A stretch of DNA of 64,000 bases from Balneolaceae bacterium (GCA_007693745.1 REDA01000031.1:24536-88535), one strand, 5' to 3'; numbered from the stretch's first letter, positions 18,335 to 29,098 are shown. Program-made: numbers and translations. The notes: a model not told the origin generated them from the sequence alone.

Positions 18335-19600
18335 ATGAAAAGAACTGAAAAAACAATGAGGATCACTGCATTCAATTTGATGGGAAGAGTAGCCCGTACA
18401 GCCGGCATGACACTTACTTTGGTTATAATTTCTCTTTTTCTGAATGCACCGGTCACAACCGCGCAGATTGCAGTGAAAGGAGAAATCATCTATACCATGG
18501 ATGGAGATCCGATTCAGAACGGAGTCGTGCTGATTCGTGATGGCAAAATTGAGCGGGTGGGCAGTGAAAGCCGGGTCCGGATTCCATCCGGATATACCGT
18601 GCATGAGGCAAAGGTAGTCACCCCGGGGTTCATCGACGGAAGATCGGTGGTGGGACTGGCGGGATACTACAACCAGCAGCATGATCAGGATCAGCTCGAC
18701 ACTTCCGGTCCGATACAGCCGGAACTCAGGGCACTGGATGCCTACAACGCGAGGGAGTATCTGGTTGCTTTTCTGAACAGCAAGGGGATCACCACCATCC
18801 ATACGGGTCATGGCCCCGGTGCGGTGATCAGCGGTCAGACGATGCTGGTGAAAACAGCAGGTTCAACCGTGGATGAAGCGCTTCTGGATTCAACAACGGC
18901 GATTGCGATTACGCTTGGCTCCGGTGTACGGAACAACTTCAGCTCTCCCGGAACCCGATCCAGGCTGGTAGCGGTACTCCGGCAGGAACTGATACGCGCA
19001 AAGGATTATGCCGAAAAGCGTGCGGCAGGTGAGAATCAGACCCGAAGCCTGAAGATGGAGGTACTGGCGGATCTGATGGACGGTAAAATATCAGCAATGG
19101 TTACCGCCCATACAGCAAGCGACATCATTACAGCCCTTCGGATTCAGAGAGAGTTTGGCTTCAGAATGCTTCTCGACGGAGCGGCGGAAGCCTATCTGGT
19201 ACTGGATGAAATCCGGGAAGCAGGGGTGCCGGTGATTCTGCACCCGCCCATGATCCGTCCCTTTGGCGAAGCCAAAAATGCCAGCTATGAAACTGCGGCA
19301 CTGCTGAAAGAGGCCGGAATCCCCTTCACCTTTCAGAGCGGGTTTGAAGGATATGTCCCAAAATCGCGCGTAGTGCGGTATGAAGCGGCAATTGCGGCAG
19401 CCAACGGCCTGGGAATGGAGAATGCACTCTACGCCGCTACACTGGGTGCGGCACAGATTCTGGGAGTGGAAAACCGAATTGGTTCACTCGAACGAGGAAA
19501 AGATGCAGATCTGGTACTCTTTGACGGAGACCCTTTTGAATATCTGACCCTCGTAAATGCCGTGATTGTGGACGGGGTGGTGGTTTATCCGGGGGAGTGA
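18335..19600 (+). CDS. Exported amidohydrolase-like protein lacking metal ligands
   Basis: A 421-residue paralogue of the gene just upstream, beginning at the ATG 18335 behind GAGGGG. It has a signal peptide (ending near VTTAQ), the same beta-sandwich (VVLIRDGKIERVGSESRV) and the same C-terminal GSLERGKDADLVLFDGDP. The catalytic metal residues are gone: the position of DTHSH reads DGRSV, the QHVSEA position reads LDGAAEA, and HSDDP reads QSGFEG. It is therefore probably a non-hydrolytic partner, perhaps forming a heteromer with the active paralogue. That role is inference from pairing and loss of ligands. Confidence 0.88.
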   Translation: MKRTEKTMRITAFNLMGRVARTAGMTLTLVIISLFLNAPVTTAQIAVKGEIIYTMDGDPIQNGVVLIRDGKIERVGSESRVRIPSGYTVHEAKVVTPGFIDGRSVVGLAGYYNQQHDQDQLDTSGPIQPELRALDAYNAREYLVAFLNSKGITTIHTGHGPGAVISGQTMLVKTAGSTVDEALLDSTTAIAITLGSGVRNNFSSPGTRSRLVAVLRQELIRAKDYAEKRAAGENQTRSLKMEVLADLMDGKISAMVTAHTASDIITALRIQREFGFRMLLDGAAEAYLVLDEIREAGVPVILHPPMIRPFGEAKNASYETAALLKEAGIPFTFQSGFEGYVPKSRVVRYEAAIAAANGLGMENALYAATLGAAQILGVENRIGSLERGKDADLVLFDGDPFEYLTLVNAVIVDGVVVYPGE

Positions 19601-19691
19601 AAACAATGGGGTTAAAAAACTGCCACGGATTGCCCTCGGTATCAGTGCATAGAACTTACCCATAGTTTCCGTATCTTCATGCACACTTTCT

Positions 19692-19725
19692 AAAGCCGTG
19701 CTTTTTTAAGCACGGCTTTTTTCAT
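19692..19725. terminator. Strong bidirectional terminator / leader hairpin before the DEAD-box helicase
   Basis: Perfect 12-bp stem AAAGCCGTGCTT / AAGCACGGCTTT with a TTTT loop and a T-run on the plus strand. It could terminate the amidohydrolase pair. A TATCTTCA box about 25 bp upstream means it might instead sit in the helicase leader. Confidence 0.8.
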
Positions 19726-19737
19726 TTTATACAATCT

Positions 19738-21006
19738 ATGTCATTTACTACGCTGAACCTGTCAGATCCAATCCTCAGATCTTTAAAAGCAGAAGGATAC
19801 ACGAACCCAACTCCCGTTCAGGAACAAGCCATACCGATCGCCCTTTCAGGGAAAGATCTTCTCGGCTGCGCACAGACCGGAACCGGTAAAACAGCCGCTT
19901 TTGCGATCCCGATTCTGGAACGCCTGGCGGTAAACAGAACCACGGATCGAAACCGCAAAATCAGAAGCCTGATTGTTACACCCACCCGGGAACTTGCCAT
20001 CCAGATTGATGAAAGTTTTCAGCGTTACGGGCGCTATACAGGCCTGACCACCACAGTTATTTTTGGGGGAGTAAATCAGAAAAGCCAGATCAAAGAGTTA
20101 AAGCAGGGGATCGATATCCTCACGGCCACACCCGGCCGCCTGCTCGACCTGATGAACCAGGGTTTTATATCCCTTTCAGATATTGAAATTTTTGTACTGG
20201 ATGAAGCCGACCGGATGCTTGACATGGGCTTTATTCATGATATCAAGAAGCTGTTGAAAGTGCTGCCGGTAAAACGGCAAACGCTCTTCTTTTCGGCAAC
20301 CATGCCTCCTGAAATCGTAAAACTATCCTCCACCATTCTTCATAAACCGGTGAGTGTTGAAGTTACGCCGGAATCTGCTACGGTGGACAAAATCCGCCAG
20401 GGAATCTACTTTGTGGATAAAGGCAACAAGAAGCATCTACTTGTAGAAGTGCTTAGTGAAGAGGATAACGGGTCAACGCTCGTCTTTACCCGAACCAAGC
20501 ACGGAGCCAATCAGGTGGTGAAGATGCTGAACAATAAGAATATTCAGGCGGAGGCTCTTCACGGAAATAAATCTCAGAGTGCACGTCAGAAAGCCCTCAG
20601 TAATTTTAAGGATCAAAGCACCCGTGTACTTGTTGCAACCGACATTGCCGCACGGGGAATTGATGTGGATGAATTGAAATATGTTATCAATTACGAAATT
20701 CCAAATATCCCGGAAACGTACGTGCACAGAATCGGTCGAACGGGTCGTGCCGGGATGTCCGGCACCGCTCTTTCATTTGTTGATGCCGGTGAGAAAGCCT
20801 ATCTGCGCGATATTGAAAAACTGATCCGGCGGAAAATTCCCGTAATCGATGGTCACGATTTCCCGCTGATTGAGCATGATGCTGAACCCCCGCAACAGGG
20901 AAGGCAGTCCAACAGCAACGGGAATAGCGGACACACCTCAAGTCGCAGAAATAGCAGACCCGGAGTATCAGGCAGGAAGAGAAGCACTCATCGCCACAGG
21001 GGATGA
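19738..21006 (+). CDS. DEAD-box ATP-dependent RNA helicase (RhlE/CsdA type)
   Basis: A 422-residue RNA helicase acting in RNA unwinding, ribosome assembly or mRNA turnover. Motifs in order: Q motif ([14 protein letters not shown]), I AQTGTGKT, Ia PTRELAIQ, Ib [43 protein letters not shown], and [10 protein letters not shown]. The C-terminal ~50 residues are low-complexity and basic ([20 protein letters not shown]), as expected for RNA contact. The hairpin 20 bp before the ATG raises possible leader control. Confidence 0.95.
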   Translation: MSFTTLNLSDPILRSLKAEGYTNPTPVQEQAIPIALSGKDLLGCAQTGTGKTAAFAIPILERLAVNRTTDRNRKIRSLIVTPTRELAIQIDESFQRYGRYTGLTTTVIFGGVNQKSQIKELKQGIDILTATPGRLLDLMNQGFISLSDIEIFVLDEADRMLDMGFIHDIKKLLKVLPVKRQTLFFSATMPPEIVKLSSTILHKPVSVEVTPESATVDKIRQGIYFVDKGNKKHLLVEVLSEEDNGSTLVFTRTKHGANQVVKMLNNKNIQAEALHGNKSQSARQKALSNFKDQSTRVLVATDIAARGIDVDELKYVINYEIPNIPETYVHRIGRTGRAGMSGTALSFVDAGEKAYLRDIEKLIRRKIPVIDGHDFPLIEHDAEPPQQGRQSNSNGNSGHTSSRRNSRPGVSGRKRSTHRHRG

Positions 21007-21247
21007 TGCCCTTGCCCGCCATGGTGTCAGGTGAGTTTCCAAATCAGAAAACCGTGTTGCAGTGAGAGGCTGAACAGAGGCCGTGAGCAAGAAGCCGATG
21101 AAGCGGTGCTTTGCTGAAAGGATCTCTTTGAAACCAAAAGGTAATCAGCAATAAATTGCCGGAAATACCAGGAATCGGAGCCGATTCTGTTTTCAATCAT
21201 GAGGGGATTGATTATTATTTCATCATCCGATCCATAATCAGATCCCA

Positions 21248-21802
21248 ATGAAAGAACAGGTCCGGAAAGCTTCTCACCTTTACAACCACGAGCGAAAGGA
21301 ATTTATCAATGCTGTTCTGGTCCTGTCACCCCGGCAGCAGCAGTTCAGATCTGCTCCTGATGGATGGAATGCCCTGCAGATCATGAAGCATCTGATCACA
21401 GCCGAAAAACAGTCGATGCTTTTAATTCACAGAACCGTTTCCGGGAAAAAAGAGATCCCCAGGGCAGGAGCAGGATCTGCTTTGCGGTCATTTATTCTGA
21501 AAATAGCCCTCTGGTCACCCATCCGTTTTAAAGCTCCGAAGGTCGCACAGGTATCGGAAGAGGCGCCTGAACTGACACAGATGGTGAGCGAGTGGGACGC
21601 CCTTTTTTCTGAAATCGAAGCTTTTATTGAAGTGCAAAAGGATGAGATTTTGGCAGGAGAACTGTATCGGCATCCAAGGGCCGGAGTGATGAATATGAAC
21701 CAGACCCTGGGTTTTATGCAGACCCATATTCGCCACCATCAAAAACAGCTCATCAGGCTTACATGTCATCCGGAATTTCCTGAGGCTCTGTCTGAAACGT
21801 AG
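21248..21802 (+). CDS. DinB/YfiT-like four-helix metal-binding protein
   Basis: A 184-residue protein of the DinB/DUF664-like superfamily. It shows helices with DGWNALQIMKHLITAEKQS (first metal-ligand His) and the C-terminal GFMQTHIRHHQKQLIRL, giving the usual three-histidine site. Many members are thiol transferases or of unknown role, and some are damage-inducible. No signal peptide. A second DinB-like gene lies at 38880. Confidence 0.75.
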   Translation: MKEQVRKASHLYNHERKEFINAVLVLSPRQQQFRSAPDGWNALQIMKHLITAEKQSMLLIHRTVSGKKEIPRAGAGSALRSFILKIALWSPIRFKAPKVAQVSEEAPELTQMVSEWDALFSEIEAFIEVQKDEILAGELYRHPRAGVMNMNQTLGFMQTHIRHHQKQLIRLTCHPEFPEALSET

Positions 21803-22077
21803 AGCAAGATTCATGGCCTGCCGGATCTTTTGTGGCATTTCCTGCAAATTTTGAAGAAAGAGGTGTTGCCCTTCCAGGGATGAAAGCCATAAACTTCCAA
21901 TGGAAACAGCCCGGTGATGAACCGGCAAATGGAAGTGGCCGGTTCTTCATACGGTACAGTTTGTATAAAAAAGAACGATTCATGGATACCCGGAGGTTTA
22001 CAGTACCATGTATCTGAAACGCAAAGGCTTTCAGTGCGACTTTTCGTATTTTTCAGCAATTGAAAGGAGTTTATAAT

Positions 22078-24900
22078 ATGCCAAAAACGGACGCAGCCAC
22101 AACAGAAAAACGATCAGGAACGAACGGTTCCGGGCACAGCAGGCCTATTGTGATCAAGGGAGCCAGGGTTCACAATCTGAAAAATATCGATGTTGAAATT
22201 CCCCGGAACAGGCTTACGGTAGTTACGGGGGTGTCCGGCTCAGGAAAGTCCAGCCTCGCCTTTGATACCATTTACGCAGAAGGGCAGCGCCGCTATGTGG
22301 AGAGCCTGTCGAGTTATGCCCGGCAGTTCCTGGAGCGCATGGACAAGCCGGATGTGGACTATATGCATGGAATCTCTCCGGCTATGGCTATTCAGCAGAA
22401 AACAACAAGCAGCAATCCCAGATCCACTGTTGGCACCTCTACGGAAATCTACGACTACGTGAGGCTGCTTTTTGCCCGTATCGGAAAAACCATTTCACCG
22501 GTCTCTGGTAAAATGGTTAAAAAAGACCGCCCCGGCTCCGTTATTGAAGAGCTCTATTCCACTCATAAGGAGAAAACCAGGTTTTACGTTCTTTTCCCGA
22601 TAGATCCGGAGAAAGCGGAGGGTCCGGACTCCATGATTCAGCTTCTTTTGGAGAAGGGATTTACCCGTCTGCTGGATGTGAGGGACGAATCGGTTACGGA
22701 TCTTACCAGGGATGAAATGAAACCCGGTTCTGTTGACCCTGAATATCACCGGGTGCTGGTGGACCGTCTGGCCGTCAGGGATGATGATGCAACCAGAAGC
22801 CGGATTGCGGAATCGGTAGAAACGGCTTTTCTGGAGGGGTACGGACGTTGCTCTCTCAAGATCAGAGACGGAGAGGAGATGCTTTTCAGCGAGCGGTTTG
22901 AACGAGACGGCATCGAGTTTATGGAACCAACACCACAGATGTTTTCGTTTAACAATCCTTTTGGGGCATGCGATGCTTGTGAGGGTTTTGGCAGGGTGGC
23001 CGGAATTGATGAAGACCTGGTGATTCCCGACCCGGATAAAAGCATACGGGGAGGAGCGGTCGCTCCGTTCGACTCTCAGAAATTCGGAATCTATCTGCGC
23101 GATTTTGTCCGTGTGGCTGCCCGCTATCAGATACCGATTGACGTTCCATACAAAGAGCTATCCCGGGAAACCCGACGGATTTTGTGGCAGGGGAAGGATG
23201 AATATCCGGGGATTAACGGTTTTTTTGAAGAGGTGAAGAGTCAGTTTTACAAGGTACACATGAGGGTACTTTATGCGCGTTACCGGGGTTACAGTCACTG
23301 CCCGGAGTGTGAAGGGTACCGGGTCCGGAGAGATGCGCTTAACGTTTTTGTTGGAGGGCTTCACATCGGAGAGGTTTCGGAGATGACCATCGGTCATGCG
23401 CGTAAATTTTTTGATGAGCTGAACATCAGCGGGTTTGAGCAGTCCGTTGCGGGACAGATTCTGTATGAGATTCGGAAACGCCTGAAGTATCTGGATGAGG
23501 TGGGTCTCGACTATCTGACACTGGACCGGCTCACCAATACCCTTAGCGGTGGGGAATCGCAGCGGATTAATCTGGCGAACTCCCTTGGAAGCTCCCTCAT
23601 CGGCAGTCTTTATGTTCTGGATGAACCCACTATCGGCCTGCATCCGAGAGATAATGACAGGTTGATCGAAATCCTGAAATCACTCCGCGACATCGGGAAC
23701 ACCGTCCTGGTGGTGGAGCATGATCCGGAAATGATGAAAGCCGCAGACAACATCATTGATATGGGTCCATTTGCCGGAACCTATGGTGGTGAAGTGGTAT
23801 TCAGCGGACCCTACTCCGGCCTGCTGAAATCAAATAGCCTGACAGGAAAATATCTGAGCGGGAAAAAATCGATTCCGGTACCGGAGAAGAGAAGGCAAGG
23901 AAGCGGGAAATCAATTTTGCTGCAGGGGGCTTCAGAACATAACCTGAAAAATGTGGATGTGGAATTTCCGCTGGGCAGGCTGGTGGTTGTGACAGGGGTG
24001 TCCGGTTCCGGAAAATCCACACTGGTACACGATACCCTCTATGCTGCCATACAGAAACAGATCGGCACATGGAAAGAGAAGGTGGGCAGGCACCGGGATC
24101 TGTCCGGAGTTCGCCACGTTGAAGCGGTGGAGATGGTGGATCAAAGTCCGATAGGGCGGTCCACACGTTCGAATCCGGCTACCTATACCAAGGCATTTGA
24201 CGGGATTCGCGACCTGTTTGCCGGATCCAGACAGTCAAAAATTATGGGCTATACTCCGGGCCACTTCTCCTTCAATGTGCCGGGTGGGCGATGTGAGGCG
24301 TGCCAGGGAGAAGGGGTTCAGAAAATTGAGATGCAGTTTATGGCAGATATTGAACTGGTCTGTGAAGAGTGCGGTGGCACACGGTTCAGAAAAGATATTC
24401 TGCAGATTCGCTACAGGGGAAAGAATATCCATGATGTGCTGGAGATGAACATCAGTGATGCTCTCGATTTTTTTACCGATGAATCCACAATTATTTCCCG
24501 TCTTCAGCCAATGGAGGATGTAGGGTTGGGGTATCTGCGGCTGGGACAGAGCGCCACTACGCTGTCGGGCGGGGAAGCACAGCGCGTGAAGCTGGCTAAA
24601 TTTTTATCCAGGGTTCATGCCGAAAAAACGCTCTATTTTTTTGATGAACCTACAACGGGTCTTCATTTTGAGGATATCGCAAAACTGCTCAAATCTTTCA
24701 ATGAGCTGGTGAATCAGGGCCACAGTGTGATTATTATCGAACACAACCTCGATGTGATGAAATCGGCCGACTGGATCATTGATGTGGGTCCGGAGGGCGG
24801 GTTTGGAGGGGGTCAGATTGTGGCAGAGGGCACACCGGAAGAGGTGGCTCGGGTGGAGAGGAGCTATACAGGGCGGTTTTTGAAGGAGATACTAATATAG
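22078..24900 (+). CDS. uvrA: Excinuclease ABC subunit A
   Basis: UvrA is the damage-recognition ATPase of nucleotide excision repair. From the ATG at 22078 it is 940 residues; this start sits behind a clear Shine-Dalgarno (AAAGGAG), whereas the TTG at 22060 does not. Two ABC modules are complete: Walker [15 protein letters not shown] and [14 protein letters not shown]; signatures [12 protein letters not shown] and [12 protein letters not shown]; Walker [12 protein letters not shown] and [11 protein letters not shown]. Zinc-finger cysteine pairs are CDAC, CPEC, and CEAC with CEEC. uvrB and uvrC are not in the window. Confidence 0.97.
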   Translation: MPKTDAATTEKRSGTNGSGHSRPIVIKGARVHNLKNIDVEIPRNRLTVVTGVSGSGKSSLAFDTIYAEGQRRYVESLSSYARQFLERMDKPDVDYMHGISPAMAIQQKTTSSNPRSTVGTSTEIYDYVRLLFARIGKTISPVSGKMVKKDRPGSVIEELYSTHKEKTRFYVLFPIDPEKAEGPDSMIQLLLEKGFTRLLDVRDESVTDLTRDEMKPGSVDPEYHRVLVDRLAVRDDDATRSRIAESVETAFLEGYGRCSLKIRDGEEMLFSERFERDGIEFMEPTPQMFSFNNPFGACDACEGFGRVAGIDEDLVIPDPDKSIRGGAVAPFDSQKFGIYLRDFVRVAARYQIPIDVPYKELSRETRRILWQGKDEYPGINGFFEEVKSQFYKVHMRVLYARYRGYSHCPECEGYRVRRDALNVFVGGLHIGEVSEMTIGHARKFFDELNISGFEQSVAGQILYEIRKRLKYLDEVGLDYLTLDRLTNTLSGGESQRINLANSLGSSLIGSLYVLDEPTIGLHPRDNDRLIEILKSLRDIGNTVLVVEHDPEMMKAADNIIDMGPFAGTYGGEVVFSGPYSGLLKSNSLTGKYLSGKKSIPVPEKRRQGSGKSILLQGASEHNLKNVDVEFPLGRLVVVTGVSGSGKSTLVHDTLYAAIQKQIGTWKEKVGRHRDLSGVRHVEAVEMVDQSPIGRSTRSNPATYTKAFDGIRDLFAGSRQSKIMGYTPGHFSFNVPGGRCEACQGEGVQKIEMQFMADIELVCEECGGTRFRKDILQIRYRGKNIHDVLEMNISDALDFFTDESTIISRLQPMEDVGLGYLRLGQSATTLSGGEAQRVKLAKFLSRVHAEKTLYFFDEPTTGLHFEDIAKLLKSFNELVNQGHSVIIIEHNLDVMKSADWIIDVGPEGGFGGGQIVAEGTPEEVARVERSYTGRFLKEILI

Positions 24901-25079
24901 AATTTACAGGTTAGCCGGATTGCTTTCATCAGAGGCGGCTCTTTGTGCACTTGACCTCGTTTTGTAACTTGTATTTTCTACAACAAATCACCCGGATGAG
25001 TGCTGCAGTGACAACTGTCCGGATGAACCGCAGATTCTGCTGCAATACAGAGAAACGATAATTGATTGAGCAAATTGAT

Positions 25080-26207
25080 ATGAATGCAATGAAAAATGTG
25101 TTATCCCTGTTTCTGGTATTCTCTCTTTCGTGGGTGTTTTACACTCCTTTGGGTGCTCAATCCCTGCTCGACCGGGTTTCGATAACAGAACGGGCAGATG
25201 GAAGAGGTTTTGTTTTAAGGAATCATTTATCGGCTCTGCCCGACTCCTTCAGGGTAGTACAGCCGGATGCTCAAACCGTTCAGTTTGTTCTTTATGGAAT
25301 TGAAAAAAGCGCAGCAGGCGTTCAGTTTCATTCCCTTGAATCGTATATACCGGAACTGTTTCAGGCGGTCAGGGCTTTTGAGGGAGAGCGTTTTTATGGA
25401 TTGGAACTGATATTCTCCCCCGGACACACCTTCAGAGCCTCTGCCTATCCGGACGTGAACAGGAGGGATCTTCTGATCGGACTGGAACGTACAACTCAGG
25501 AGGGATTAAGTGATCTGATCAGACCGGAGGAACGTATTGAAACGGATGCAGCCGTTGAGGGTGTTGAACATACGGCCGGGGTCGAACATCCAGAACAAGC
25601 GGATCCTCCAGCTCCGGTAATTGCGCAGGAGAGAAGATCGTTTTCGATCGATGCAACCTTTGGAATACGGGGCGGTATCACCTCGTCAAATATGTATGGC
25701 GCCGGGTACCGGAGAGAGGCACGAAGCGGCACAACCATGGGAATGACCGCAGATCTGGCTTTCCAGGTCCGGTTGCCGTACGATCTGAGAGCGGGCATTG
25801 AAACGGGGATCAGTTTTGCGGAAAAAGGGTTTGAAAATCCCGTCGCCGATAAGTTTATCGTTCGCTCGATTGAGATCGATTATATTGAGATACCGATTCT
25901 GGCAAAGGCCGGATATGGCGGACTCGGGATAGTTACACCGCATGTTGTAGCAGGCCCCTATATCGGGTTTATGGCAAGTGCGGAAAGGGTTCGTGAAGAC
26001 GGTTCAAGAGCCGACATGGACGATCAGGTTCGTAATCTCGATTTCGGCTGGATAACGGGCGCGGGTCTCGATGTCAGAATTGGAGGCGTGATCGCATCCC
26101 TGCAGGTGCGCCATTCGTTTGCCCAGACACCGATCTTTACGGATCCGTTGCTGGATGACGGAGAGAAAAACAGGCAGCTGGCTTTTGTTTTTGGATTCAG
26201 ATTCTGA
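25080..26207 (+). CDS. PorT-like outer-membrane beta-barrel protein
   Basis: A 375-residue exported protein with a signal peptide (VLSLFLVFSLSWVFYTPLGAQ). An N-terminal region of about 130 residues looks like a periplasmic or AMIN-like domain (RFYGLELIFSPGHTFRASAYPD). A linker rich in Glu and Pro leads to a C-terminal barrel of alternating strands (FGIRGGITSSNMYG, ADLAFQVRLPYDLRAGIETG, IDYIEIPILAKAGYG) ending in aromatic FVFGFRF. This matches the PorT/OMP_b-brl_2 barrel used in Bacteroidota. ATG 25089 is another possible start. Confidence 0.8.
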   Translation: MNAMKNVLSLFLVFSLSWVFYTPLGAQSLLDRVSITERADGRGFVLRNHLSALPDSFRVVQPDAQTVQFVLYGIEKSAAGVQFHSLESYIPELFQAVRAFEGERFYGLELIFSPGHTFRASAYPDVNRRDLLIGLERTTQEGLSDLIRPEERIETDAAVEGVEHTAGVEHPEQADPPAPVIAQERRSFSIDATFGIRGGITSSNMYGAGYRREARSGTTMGMTADLAFQVRLPYDLRAGIETGISFAEKGFENPVADKFIVRSIEIDYIEIPILAKAGYGGLGIVTPHVVAGPYIGFMASAERVREDGSRADMDDQVRNLDFGWITGAGLDVRIGGVIASLQVRHSFAQTPIFTDPLLDDGEKNRQLAFVFGFRF

Positions 26208-26240
26208 AAAAAACCGCCGAAGGTATTCTCACATGATTTG

Positions 26241-26378
26241 GGGGCTTTGAAAAACTGTTCTTTAGCCCAATACCTTCGTTGTCGCAGGGTTAACATCCTA
26301 ACGGCTGGTAAACAGGCTGCGGTTTTCAATTCGCTTACGCCTTGATCTTGTGCAAAACCCCTGGTTTTTCAAAGCCCC
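26241..26378 (+). repeat. Dispersed ~137-bp repeat, copy 3 (best-preserved)
   Basis: The cleanest copy, 138 bp, with perfect 15-bp terminal inverted repeats GGGGCTTTGAAAAAC and GTTTTTCAAAGCCCC. Core blocks include CCCAATACCTTCGTTGTCGC, AAACAGGCTGCGGTTTT and CGCCTTGATCTTGTGCAAAA. It lies between the convergent PorT-like and stomatin-like genes. It contains no ORF. Confidence 0.88.
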
Positions 26379-26463
26379 GCATTTCACTTTCGAATGAAAC
26401 CCTGTATGATCGTTTAGTTCATCCTTGAAAGGGATCTCATTAGAACCTATCCGGAAAGCGTTA

Positions 26464-27405
26464 TTACTTTTTGGATTTGCTGTCTGTGAGTTCGCTTATG
26501 GAGAGTCCCTCCATCAGATTATCATAGCTTGACAGGTCCTTGGGCAGAATAATTTGATTTTCGTTACGGCCAAGGCCTGACAATATGCCAATATACTTCT
26601 CCTGGAGCTGAAGTTGCATGGCCTCCTTTCCGCCAGTTTGTGTCAGGGCGTCGGCAATCTCTTCGATGGAAGTGGCAGTAGCCTCTGCAATCGACTCAAT
26701 GGCTTTGGCACGTCCTTCGGCCTCGTTGATTCTGCGCTGCATTTCTGCCTCGGAGATATTGATGATTTCGGCTCTCCGCCCTTCGGCATCGTTTACGCGG
26801 GACCCTTTGATCCCTTCAGAGCGGGCAATAATTGCACGACGCTCCCGCTCTGCAGTCATCTGCCTTTCCATGGCCTTCTGTACGGTTCTTGGCGTCACAA
26901 TATTCTTGATTTCGTAGCGGTGCACTTTGATACCCCAGGACTGCTCCATCTCACTGAGTACCTTCACCACTTCCATGCTCATTTTCGCGCGCTCCTCGAA
27001 CGTTTCATCCAGATCCATCTGGCCTATTACTGAACGTGTGGTGGTTTGAGCCAGCTGTACGGCTGCATACCGGTAGTTGGTTACCCCGTAACTTGCATTC
27101 ACAGGATCCATCACACTCATGTAGATCACGCCGTCCACCTCCACCTGGACGTTGTCTTTGGTAAAACACTCCTGCGGCTCCACTTCAATGGTCTCTTCGC
27201 GAAGATCCTGTTTATACACAACCTTATCCAGAAATGGGATCAGGGCATGAAAACCGGGGCCGAGGGTGGTGTGGTAATTACCCAGCCGCTCTACGATATG
27301 TGCAAACTGATTGGGGACCAGGCGAATGGCCTGAAGGAACTTAAACGTAAGGTAGATGGCAAATGCTCCGAGTACAACCTGGCTAAAATATTCCAATGAC
27401 TGCAT
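26464..27405 (-). CDS. Stomatin/SPFH-family membrane protein (QmcA-like) 2
   Basis: A 313-residue SPFH/band-7 protein with an N-terminal membrane segment (FSQVVLGAFAIYLTFKFL), the SPFH domain (about residues 30-190, with HIVERLGNYHTTLGPGFHALIPF, FTKDNVQVEVDGVIYMSV, SYGVTNYRYAAVQLAQTTTRS and WGIKVHRYEIKNI), and a long coiled coil with RRINEAEGRAKAI repeats. Such proteins scaffold membrane microdomains and protect membrane proteins from FtsH. It is 3 bp after the next SPFH gene and forms an operon with it and probably the NfeD gene. Confidence 0.93.
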   Translation of the reverse strand: MQSLEYFSQVVLGAFAIYLTFKFLQAIRLVPNQFAHIVERLGNYHTTLGPGFHALIPFLDKVVYKQDLREETIEVEPQECFTKDNVQVEVDGVIYMSVMDPVNASYGVTNYRYAAVQLAQTTTRSVIGQMDLDETFEERAKMSMEVVKVLSEMEQSWGIKVHRYEIKNIVTPRTVQKAMERQMTAERERRAIIARSEGIKGSRVNDAEGRRAEIINISEAEMQRRINEAEGRAKAIESIAEATATSIEEIADALTQTGGKEAMQLQLQEKYIGILSGLGRNENQIILPKDLSSYDNLMEGLSISELTDSKSKK

Positions 27406-27408
27406 AAT

Positions 27409-28359
27409 TTAATTCCCCCCTTTTGATTTGGTTGCGGCTTTCGTTCCTGTACCGGTCGTATGGCTGCTGATTTTACCCACCCCTTCAAAGAAGGTTTTAA
27501 GATTTGCGGTTTCCACCGGCAGAACAGAAACCTGAGACTTTTGAATGATCTTACCAAATTCATCGATGTACTGTTCGACGAGCTTGGTTTTGACGGCAAT
27601 CTCTCCGCCGGGCCTGGAGATGGCTTCTGCCACCCGCCTGATTCCCCTGGCCGTAGAGCGGGCAACAAGTTCAATTTCCGCAGCGCGGCCCTTTGCTTCA
27701 TTAATCTGGCGCTGGCCCTGCGCTTCCGATATCAATACCTGGCTCTGTTGTTCTCCAATAGACTCATTGATTCTGGCTTGACGGTGCCCCTCTGAATTGG
27801 TGATGTCAGCCCGTTTTTCCCTTTCAGCCTCCATCTGTTTCTCCATAGTGTCCACGATCTCCCGTGAGGGGCTGATGTTTCTAATTTCATAACGGAGCAC
27901 CTTTATTCCCCAGGGATCGGCCGCCTTGTCAATTTCCCGGACAATATTTTCGTTCATCTGCTCACGTTCAGAGAAGGTGTCGTCCAGCGTAAGCTTGCCT
28001 ACTTCACTCCGCATGGTCGTCTGTGCAAGATTTACCGCCGCCGCCTTGTAGTTGGAGATGCCGTAACTTGCTTTGTAGGACTCCATTACCTTCAGATAGA
28101 CCAGCCCGTCAACCGCTACTTCAATATTGTCTTTCGTGATACAGGTCTGGCTGGGAACATCGATCACCTGTTCGCGCATCTCCTGGTGATAAGCTGCCCT
28201 GTCAACAAAAGGGATCATAAAGTGAAAACCGGGCTTCAGGGTTTTCTTGTACTTGCCAAGTCTTTCCTGAATCACCTCTTCACGCATTTCCACGATAATG
28301 AACAGACGAGTGAAAATTACATAAAGCAGGATAACAATAAGTAGTAGTGCTGTCCACAT
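27409..28359 (-). CDS. Stomatin/SPFH-family membrane protein (QmcA-like) 1
   Basis: A 316-residue paralogue of the downstream gene. It has an N-terminal membrane helix (ALLLIVILLYVIFTRLFII), the SPFH domain (VIQERLGKYKKTLKPGFHFMIPFVD, ITKDNIEVAVDGLVYLKV, WGIKVLRYEIRNI) and coiled-coil RQINEAKGRAAEIELVARST. The C-terminal tail is Ser/Thr/Lys-rich. The SPFH pair next to NfeD is a conserved arrangement, in which NfeD's OB-fold is thought to bind the stomatin. Confidence 0.93.
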   Translation of the reverse strand: MWTALLLIVILLYVIFTRLFIIVEMREEVIQERLGKYKKTLKPGFHFMIPFVDRAAYHQEMREQVIDVPSQTCITKDNIEVAVDGLVYLKVMESYKASYGISNYKAAAVNLAQTTMRSEVGKLTLDDTFSEREQMNENIVREIDKAADPWGIKVLRYEIRNISPSREIVDTMEKQMEAEREKRADITNSEGHRQARINESIGEQQSQVLISEAQGQRQINEAKGRAAEIELVARSTARGIRRVAEAISRPGGEIAVKTKLVEQYIDEFGKIIQKSQVSVLPVETANLKTFFEGVGKISSHTTGTGTKAATKSKGGN

Positions 28360-28597
28360 AGAAGTAGTTGTCTTGTTGATTTAAAAACGGGTATAAAGAG
28401 GTACCCGTTGAATCTGAAAACAGATCCTGTGAAGTTAAGAACAGAAATTTGAAAGAGCCTTACAAAAAAAATTGTTATTCAGGGGCTTTGTGTAATTTTT
28501 ATTTTTCCCTTTGGCAAAATGGATAAACTCAAAGACATCAGAAAAGCTGTGATTTATCATTTACTGGTGCCTTGATTCCAGGCACTATCCCATCTCT

Positions 28598-29098
28598 TCA
28601 AGACCCCTTGTTCTTCAGTTTTGGTTTTTCTTTTTCCTGGGTATCAGCATAGGTAGGTTCAACGATCCAGGTTGTATTCTCGCGATAGCTGATTCTTGCC
28701 GTTTCTCCGGGTTTTATCGTCCCCTCCATGGTTCTGGCCTGCCACGTGATGCCCTGAAACCGAACGCGTCCGCTGTTGTCGTGCTCCGTTACAGTTTCCA
28801 CTACTTCCACAATCTTATCAATCGCTTCATAATCCTCATCTGCAAATTTGAACGAACGTTCCCCTTTCAAATATTTTTTAATGAAAGGGCGTATTGCAAT
28901 CGTGAGTGCAACGGATGAAAAGAGCCAGACAAAAATGGCAGTAAACGGATCACTGAGAAACCCCAGCCAGCGAAGGAGCCCCACCCCAAAGCCACTGATC
29001 CCAAGAAACAGTGCAACCCCGCCGGGCAGCACGGTTTCAAGAATCATGAGGATTATGCCTCCCGCAATGAAAATCCAGGTGATTGTTTCGCTGTCCAA
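28598..29098 (-). CDS. NfeD-like membrane protein (short form)
   Basis: A 166-residue protein with three or four hydrophobic helices (ITWIFIAGGIILMILETVLPG, VALFLGISGFGVGLLRWLGFL, AIFVWLFSSVALTIAIRPF) and a C-terminal OB-fold (about residues 95-155, SGRVRFQGITWQARTMEGTI then GETARISY). It is the short NfeD1b type without a ClpP-like protease domain. It lies 238 bp upstream of the two stomatin-like genes on the same strand. Confidence 0.9.
   Translation of the reverse strand: MDSETITWIFIAGGIILMILETVLPGGVALFLGISGFGVGLLRWLGFLSDPFTAIFVWLFSSVALTIAIRPFIKKYLKGERSFKFADEDYEAIDKIVEVVETVTEHDNSGRVRFQGITWQARTMEGTIKPGETARISYRENTTWIVEPTYADTQEKEKPKLKNKGS

Noticed and set aside
28440..28510. Possible further copy of the dispersed repeat (GGGGCTTTG near 28483)
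   Set aside because: Only one end-like block is present, with no conserved core or opposite end.
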